Source: Candidatus Binatia bacterium (GTDB lineage: Bacteria > Vulcanimicrobiota > Vulcanimicrobiia > Vulcanimicrobiales > Vulcanimicrobiaceae). From it: DNA of 64,000 nucleotides. Location: NCBI GenBank assembly GCA_035544215.1, contig DATKHY010000007.1:372001-436000 (forward strand), written 5' to 3'. The translations under genes and the position numbers were made by a program. Positions within the stretch are counted from its first letter, which is position 1. Every line of letters starts with the position of its first letter. The notes beneath the pieces were generated by a model that worked only from the letters and a program-made list of their open reading frames with translations, was not told the DNA's origin and searched no databases. Shown piece by piece: positions 59,448 through 64,000 of this stretch.

Positions 59448-61544
59448 TTAGAAGTCGTACTCGACCTGCGCGCGGTTGTACTTGAACAGCGGCAGGCCGC
59501 CGAACTCCGATTGCCCGATCGGCGCGCCCGGCGCGCAGCTCGTCGTGCCGGCCGCGCCGCAGAATGTGTTGCTCAGCGAGCGCTGGATGTAGCGATAGCG
59601 CAGCACGAGGCCATGATAGGGGCCCTTGCCCGAGTAGTGGCTGAAGCGGTAACGTCCGTCGAGCACCCAGATGTTGGTGTTCTCAGGCGCGAGCGCGTTG
59701 CCGTAATTGTACCACGCGTCGGTTGCGATAAAGACCCACTTCTTGTTGGTCGAAGTGTACTGCGCCCCGACTTTCCAGGACGTGCCCGGCGCGCGCCGGT
59801 CGGCCATGCCCTGCGAGACGCTGGTCGTGAAGAGGGGATCGCTGTCGTAGTTATCCGTATACGGGCTGGCCCAACCGCCGTAGTAGATCTGCGCCGGGCC
59901 GTTGGTATGCGGCTGGAAGCACTGCGCCGCGTTGAGGGGCAGGAAGTAGGCCAGCGTGGCCTTTGCGGAGATCTGGTAGTTCGAGTTGTTGCAGGTCACG
60001 CCGTTTGGCAGATTGATCGTGTCCGTCTTCCACGGAATTGCGTCGTAGCCGGCGGTCAGCTGGAAGTTCTTCGCCACGGTGACGCCGATCTGCGCGCCAT
60101 ACGCTTGGCTATTGATCTTGCCGATGTAAGACTGTCCCGCGTTTTGCTCGGTCCCGCCTTGCACCGCGATGAACGGCGCCCAGCTTCCGGGGAACGTGTA
60201 CTGGGCGTCGCCCCACCACATATTGACGAGATCGCTCACGCCGTAAAAGTATCCATCGGCCGCGAGTCCAGTGCCCGACGGATTGGCATAGCCCAGTTTG
60301 CCCATCGCGAAACCGTTGGTGAAGATCCCCGTGCCGCCGGGGACGATGATATTGTTGGCCAGACCGTTGTTGCCGGCCGGATAACTCGTCAGTAGCGTTT
60401 GGCGACCAAATGACGAGCTCGTGCGGTTCTCGTACGCCAGCATGTCTGCGCCTTGCACGGTGATCCCGCCCGGCGTCGTGTAGCCAAGATAGCCGCCTTC
60501 GAACGCGGCCGGCTTTAAGCGCGAATCCGCCGGGTTCGCCCACGGCGAGTTGAACGTGATGTTGCCCATCGCGCCGTCCCACCCGTACGCTTTGTATTTC
60601 AGGTACGCCTCGTAGAACGTACTCAACGTGAATCCGGGCAGCGTGTCGTCCGGATTAGTGTTCGGAGGAACCTGCGAGACGCACGGCGAGCCCTTGAGGT
60701 GGTTGGCCGGAACGACGCACGGGCCGTTGATCGGATTGGCATACAGGTACGTCCCGCCGATGCCCCAACCGCCACCCGGGAAGTCGTACTCACCGCCGAG
60801 CGCCACCGCGCTATTCCAAGACGCCTGATTCACGCCCGCCGTGCTGTATTTTGCACCGGGCGTGAAGTTGAACTGGGCTCCCGGATTGTTCGACGCATTC
60901 TGACGCGTAAAGTAAAACGAACGAACGAAACCGTGAATCGATAGCGGATTGGGCGTCCGCGGCGGCGGCGGAAGCGGCGCGACCGCAGCCGGCGGCGGGG
61001 GTGCGGGCGCTTCGGTCGGCGGGGGCGTCGCCGGAATGTAGCGCACGACCACCAGCCGGCGATCCGGCACCCACTGCACGTACGCTCCCATGCCTTCGGA
61101 AATCACGCGCACCGGCACGAGCACGTCGCCCTGATAAAGAATCGGCGGCACGTCGAGTGGACGCGACTCGCCGTTGATGATGACCTCCGGCTTGCCGACG
61201 GTTACGCGAACCTCGGCGCCGGACTTCGAAACTACCGCCGTCTTGCTGGACGGATCGTACGACACCGTTGCGCCCATCTGCTCGAACATCGAGCGCAGCG
61301 GAATCAGGATCGTCCCGCCGCGCACCAGCGCGGCCAAGACCCGGCCTTGCTTAAGGACGTCCGGCCGCGAGTAGACGTGCCGGTCGTTATAAAGAATGGG
61401 AATCTGCCCCGAGGGCGGAGTGCCGAAGTTCGCGGGCGGCACGGACCCGGTCTGCGCCACGGTCGTCGCACTTAGCGCCGGCGCGATCGTGACCGCCCCG
61501 GCGAGAGCTGCGATGAGTCCCGCTCGAGCACAAGCAGTCTTCAT
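59448..61544 (-). CDS. Outer-membrane porin with an N-terminal amine-oxidase-type stalk domain
   Basis: The 698-residue protein starts MKTACARAGLIAALAGAVTI (signal peptide). Residues ~45-165 form a copper-amine-oxidase N-terminal-like stalk (ILIPLRSMFEQMGATVSYDP, VLVPVRVISEGMGAYVQW). A Pro-rich linker (PPPTEAPAPPPP) follows. The rest is a beta-barrel rich in aromatic strands (GFVRSFYFTRQNAS, YHGLVLRYRYIQRSLS) ending VEYDF, the C-terminal Phe of outer-membrane proteins. Promoter similarity to sbp suggests a role in anion (sulfate) entry; this is inference. Confidence 0.78.
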   Translation of the reverse strand: MKTACARAGLIAALAGAVTIAPALSATTVAQTGSVPPANFGTPPSGQIPILYNDRHVYSRPDVLKQGRVLAALVRGGTILIPLRSMFEQMGATVSYDPSSKTAVVSKSGAEVRVTVGKPEVIINGESRPLDVPPILYQGDVLVPVRVISEGMGAYVQWVPDRRLVVVRYIPATPPPTEAPAPPPPAAVAPLPPPPRTPNPLSIHGFVRSFYFTRQNASNNPGAQFNFTPGAKYSTAGVNQASWNSAVALGGEYDFPGGGWGIGGTYLYANPINGPCVVPANHLKGSPCVSQVPPNTNPDDTLPGFTLSTFYEAYLKYKAYGWDGAMGNITFNSPWANPADSRLKPAAFEGGYLGYTTPGGITVQGADMLAYENRTSSSFGRQTLLTSYPAGNNGLANNIIVPGGTGIFTNGFAMGKLGYANPSGTGLAADGYFYGVSDLVNMWWGDAQYTFPGSWAPFIAVQGGTEQNAGQSYIGKINSQAYGAQIGVTVAKNFQLTAGYDAIPWKTDTINLPNGVTCNNSNYQISAKATLAYFLPLNAAQCFQPHTNGPAQIYYGGWASPYTDNYDSDPLFTTSVSQGMADRRAPGTSWKVGAQYTSTNKKWVFIATDAWYNYGNALAPENTNIWVLDGRYRFSHYSGKGPYHGLVLRYRYIQRSLSNTFCGAAGTTSCAPGAPIGQSEFGGLPLFKYNRAQVEYDF

Positions 61545-61574
61545 AAAGAGAAGGAGCCTCCTGTTCAGGGAAGT

Positions 61575-61620
61575 AACTGAAGTCAATTTCTTTGGAGCGC
61601 CCCGGTTAACCTTGGTCACT
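61575..61620 (-). promoter_or_regulatory. Two-part promoter motif upstream of the porin gene
   Basis: AACTGAAGTCAATTTC (61575-61590) and TAACCTTGGTCACT (61607-61620) match the sbp upstream motifs with the same 32-bp spacing, while the 16 nt between them differ. The leader after it also resembles that of sbp, with the ribosome site AGGAGG inside the palindrome AGGAGGCTCCT and then TTCTCTTTATG. Confidence 0.6.
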
Positions 61621-61651
61621 TTTTTGAGCCGGCACGCATCGTTAGGGACGG

Positions 61652-61681
61652 AAATCGCCCGGCTGCACAGCCGGGCGATTT
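61652..61681. terminator. Terminator downstream of pstB
   Basis: AAATCGCCCGGC (61652-61663) and GCCGGGCGATTT (61670-61681) form a 12-bp stem around TGCACA, with T-tracts on both sides. It stands between pstB and the porin promoter, so read-through from the pho/pst genes is limited. Confidence 0.8.
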
Positions 61682-61815
61682 TTGGCGTAGACGCACCCCC
61701 AAAAATCTCCGTCGCGGCGCACAAGACCCGGACGATCAAAGGTGACACCGCAATTAGTCTATCGCCCGCTGATTAAGCTCTTCTTAACAACCGTTTAACC
61801 GAAGTGGCGGGGAAA

Positions 61816-62607
61816 CTAGCCGTAGCGACCCGTGATGTAGTCTTCGGTGCGCTTGTCTTTGGGCTTGGTGAAGATCGTCGCGGTCTTGTCGGTCTCGACC
61901 AGTTCGCCGAGCAGGAAGAACGCCGTCTTGTCGCTCATGCGCGCGGCCTGCTGCATCGAGTGCGTAACGATGACGACGGTATAGTCCTTCTTGAGGTCGC
62001 CGATGAGGTCTTCGATCTTGCTCGTCGCGATCGGGTCCAGCGCCGAAGCCGGCTCGTCCATCAAGATGACTTCGGGATCGACCGCGAGACAGCGAGCGAT
62101 GCAGAGCCGCTGCTGCTGGCCGCCCGAGAGCGCCAGCGCGGAGCGGTCGAGCCGATCCTTGACCTCGTCCCAGAGCGCGGCGTGCCGCAGGCTGCGCTCA
62201 CAGATTTCCTTCAGCGTGGCCGTATCGCGCTCGCCATGGATACGCGGCCCGTATACGACGTTGTCGAAGATTGACTTCGGAAACGGGTTGGGGCGCTGAA
62301 AGACCATACCGACGCGATAGCGGACCGTCACGGGATCGATGTCGGGGGCGTAGATGTCCTGGTCGTCCAGCAACACGCGCCCTTCCACGCGAGCTCCCGG
62401 CGTCAGGTCGTGCATTCGATTCAGCGCGCGGATGAACGTGGACTTTCCGCAGCCCGAAGGCCCGATCAGCGCCATCACTTGATTCGCGGGCACGTGGAGC
62501 GACGCGTTACGGATAGCGTGAAAGGCGCCGTAATACACGTCGAGGTTTTCGACGTTGATCTTTGGCTCGATCGAAACCGAAACCACGTCTTCGGTACTCA
62601 CGAACAT
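61816..62607 (-). CDS. pstB: Phosphate ABC transporter ATP-binding protein
   Basis: The 263-residue ATPase has [40 protein letters not shown] (typical PstB), [35 protein letters not shown] and [13 protein letters not shown]. It powers PstSCA phosphate uptake and couples to PhoR signalling. It follows phoR by 39 nt. pstS, pstC and pstA are not in the window, so the transporter is split. Confidence 0.95.
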   Translation of the reverse strand: MFVSTEDVVSVSIEPKINVENLDVYYGAFHAIRNASLHVPANQVMALIGPSGCGKSTFIRALNRMHDLTPGARVEGRVLLDDQDIYAPDIDPVTVRYRVGMVFQRPNPFPKSIFDNVVYGPRIHGERDTATLKEICERSLRHAALWDEVKDRLDRSALALSGGQQQRLCIARCLAVDPEVILMDEPASALDPIATSKIEDLIGDLKKDYTVVIVTHSMQQAARMSDKTAFFLLGELVETDKTATIFTKPKDKRTEDYITGRYG

Positions 62608-62646
62608 GCGCCGCCGGTATTCGTCATGCGATTCGGATTGCCCGTC

Positions 62647-63834
62647 TTAAGGCCGTTTAATGCGCATGATGGGGAGCCGAATCGTAAACGACGTGCCCCT
62701 CCCCAGCATCGACTCAGCCGAAATCGCGCCACCGTGCGCGTCGACAATGCCCTTGACGATCGCGAGCCCGAGGCCCGCGCCGCTGCTCCCGCGAGTGCGC
62801 GAGCGATCAACCACGTAAAAACGCTCGAAGATGTGCGGCAGGTCGCGGTACGGGATGCCCTCTCCCGTGTCGCGGACGCGCAGCACCGCGTCGCTGTCGC
62901 GCGCATCGAGCTCCACGCGGATGCGCCCGCCGCCCGACGTGTGGCGCAGCGCGTTGTCGATAAGATTGACGAAGATTTGCGACAGCCGATCGGGATCGGC
63001 TTCGACGCGAACGGGCCGCAGCGGGTTGAGCTCGAGCGAAATGCCCTTGTTGAACGCCTGCTGCTCGAACGACGCCACGATCGGGCGAGCGACCTCTTCG
63101 AGATCGACGTCGCGCAAATCGAGCTTGAGCTGACCCGACTCGGCGCGCGCCTGTTCGAGCAACTGACCGACGAGCGCGGTCAACCGGTCCACTTGAGCGA
63201 GCGCCTGGGGAACGAAGAGGTCGCGCGCCTCCTCTTCGGGAGCCTCGAGCACAGTCTCGAGCATCAGCTTGATCGACGAAAGGGGCGTGCGCAGCTCGTG
63301 CGAGACGTTGGAAAGAAACTCTTTGCGCGCCCGGTCGAGGCGCACGAGCCCGGTCTGATCGTCGGAGAAGATGACGACTCGCGGCATATTCCCGTTCTCG
63401 TCGGCGAGCGGCGACACCGAGATCCGGTAGGTTCGCTGGCCCTGCGCGCCCGTGAGGATGAGCGGCGCCACCGAGGCCTCGCCGCCCAACGCGTCGGCGA
63501 TGCGGTGCTCCAACTCGACGTTATGGATGGCTTCGATGATGTGGAGGCTCGTCGCGCGGCCCGAATCGAAACCGAACGTTGTCCCAGCCGCCGCATTGGC
63601 AAACTCGACGCGCCGCTCGCGATTGACCAAGATGACGCCGATCGGCAGCGCGCCGACGAGGCGCGCGAATCCGCTGTCGGGCGAAAGCGGGGCCGGTTCC
63701 GCGGGAGGGGGCGCGGCCTCCTCACTCGATTCGCTTTCCGCGGAGGTCGCCGGGCGGCGGGGAATGCGTCCGAGGGCGAGTCCCGCGGCGAGCCCGGCTA
63801 CCAGCGCGAAAAGCGACCACTCGAGAGGGGTCAA
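62647..63834 (-). CDS. phoR: PhoR-type sensor histidine kinase
   Basis: The 395-residue kinase has one N-terminal membrane helix (WSLFALVAGLAAGLALG), a PAS-like domain (LPIGVILVNRERRVEFANAA), the phospho-acceptor helix SNVSHELRTPLSSIKLMLET and ATPase boxes (NALRHTSGGGRIRVELDARD, DTGEGIPYRDLPHIFERFYV, GAGLGLAIVKGIVDAHGG). TTG 63834 overlaps the response-regulator stop (TTGA). The adjacent pstB supports phosphate sensing. Confidence 0.88.
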   Translation of the reverse strand: MTPLEWSLFALVAGLAAGLALGRIPRRPATSAESESSEEAAPPPAEPAPLSPDSGFARLVGALPIGVILVNRERRVEFANAAAGTTFGFDSGRATSLHIIEAIHNVELEHRIADALGGEASVAPLILTGAQGQRTYRISVSPLADENGNMPRVVIFSDDQTGLVRLDRARKEFLSNVSHELRTPLSSIKLMLETVLEAPEEEARDLFVPQALAQVDRLTALVGQLLEQARAESGQLKLDLRDVDLEEVARPIVASFEQQAFNKGISLELNPLRPVRVEADPDRLSQIFVNLIDNALRHTSGGGRIRVELDARDSDAVLRVRDTGEGIPYRDLPHIFERFYVVDRSRTRGSSGAGLGLAIVKGIVDAHGGAISAESMLGRGTSFTIRLPIMRIKRP

Positions 63835-64000
63835 GCCTTGAACATGTAGCCGCGGCTGCGAACCGTGAGAATGTGCCGCGGCGATCGCGAGTCTTCTTCT
63901 ATCTTCTCGCGCAGCCAGCGAATGTGCACGCTGACGGTTTGCTGTTCGCCTTCGAAGTCGTATCCCCAGACCTTGTCGAGCAGGGTCTGGCGCGTCACGA
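63831..64000 (-). CDS. phoB: OmpR/PhoB-family response regulator, C-terminal DNA-binding end only
   Basis: The visible residues TRQTLLDKVWGYDFEGEQQT, VSVHIRWLREKIEED and RHILTVRSRGYMFKA are the end of an OmpR-type winged helix (recognition helix TVSVHIRWLREKI and the RGxGY-like wing). The receiver domain lies beyond the window. It is coupled to phoR by a 4-nt overlap, so it is the cognate regulator, probably PhoB. Confidence 0.85.
   Translation of the reverse strand, partial: VTRQTLLDKVWGYDFEGEQQTVSVHIRWLREKIEEDSRSPRHILTVRSRGYMFKA

Noticed and set aside
62410-63849. 479-codon plus-strand frame opposite pstB and phoR
   Set aside because: Its composition is typical of antisense of high-GC coding DNA, and the minus strand carries complete kinase and ATPase motifs.

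Overview
The window is high-GC chromosomal DNA from a diderm bacterium. The outer membrane is inferred from a porin-like beta-barrel ending in phenylalanine. Several features together fit an uncultured Eremiobacterota/WPS-2-type lineage or a relative: many secreted NHL/beta-propeller and GloVer-repeat (x-LYGTT) proteins, HrcA with a CIRCE operator, GTG/TTG starts with 4-nt overlaps, and a complete argB/FRGHCJD cluster. That placement is inference; no rRNA or marker phylogeny is available here.

Layout. (1) 1-12 kb is accessory: the end of an M61 peptidase, a cupin, membrane proteins of unknown function (DUF2269, two DUF4239 paralogues, DUF4396) and secreted propeller, lipoprotein and M29-like genes, several of them frame-broken. 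(2) 12-35 kb is organised around repeated fragments of the 3' end of a tRNA-Leu gene. Four 22-nt copies (near 15.15, 16.14, 32.48 and 33.34 kb) share the tRNA orientation. Each is followed by a similar ~150-nt block, and two are preceded by decayed tyrosine-recombinase C-termini. I read them as att scars of serial island integration into the tRNA-Leu gene at 35.06-35.39 kb. The units hold an epoxide hydrolase-like gene, DoxX proteins, propellers, an HTH-TPR regulator and the whole arginine cluster, with argB divergent from argF-R-G-H-C-J-D and two ArgR-type operators over the start codons. (3) The tRNA-Leu(UAA) is split by a 252-nt group I intron between U34 and A35, the insertion site of the classic cyanobacterial and plastid intron. 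(4) 35.4-49.8 kb is housekeeping: DUF2630, Ppx/GppA, an S1-like protein, FtsB, AccA, AccD, a GT2 glycosyltransferase, RsmE, DnaJ, HrcA, a TlpA-like protein, acetyl-CoA synthetase, a DinG-type helicase, a rhomboid protease, a DtxR-type regulator, adenosine deaminase and initiator tRNA-Met. (5) 49.9-64 kb holds a cupredoxin remnant, a CadC-like regulator, GH130, the Tdh-Kbl threonine degradation pair, a sulfate ABC transporter operon (sbp-cysT-small ORF-cysW-cysA), a porin, and pstB with a PhoR/PhoB-type two-component system.

How it fits together. The arginine cluster gives a cyclic acetylated ornithine route (ArgB, ArgC, ArgD, ArgJ) plus ArgF, ArgG and ArgH under its own repressor. AccA and AccD are the carboxyltransferase halves of acetyl-CoA carboxylase, and Acs supplies acetyl-CoA. 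Tdh and Kbl convert threonine to glycine and acetyl-CoA. The sulfate operon and the porin share a two-part promoter motif with identical spacing, which suggests joint regulation. A family of palindromic 'GTCATCCTGAGC...' repeats is scattered through the window, including inside the intron and, in frame, inside the adenosine deaminase gene.
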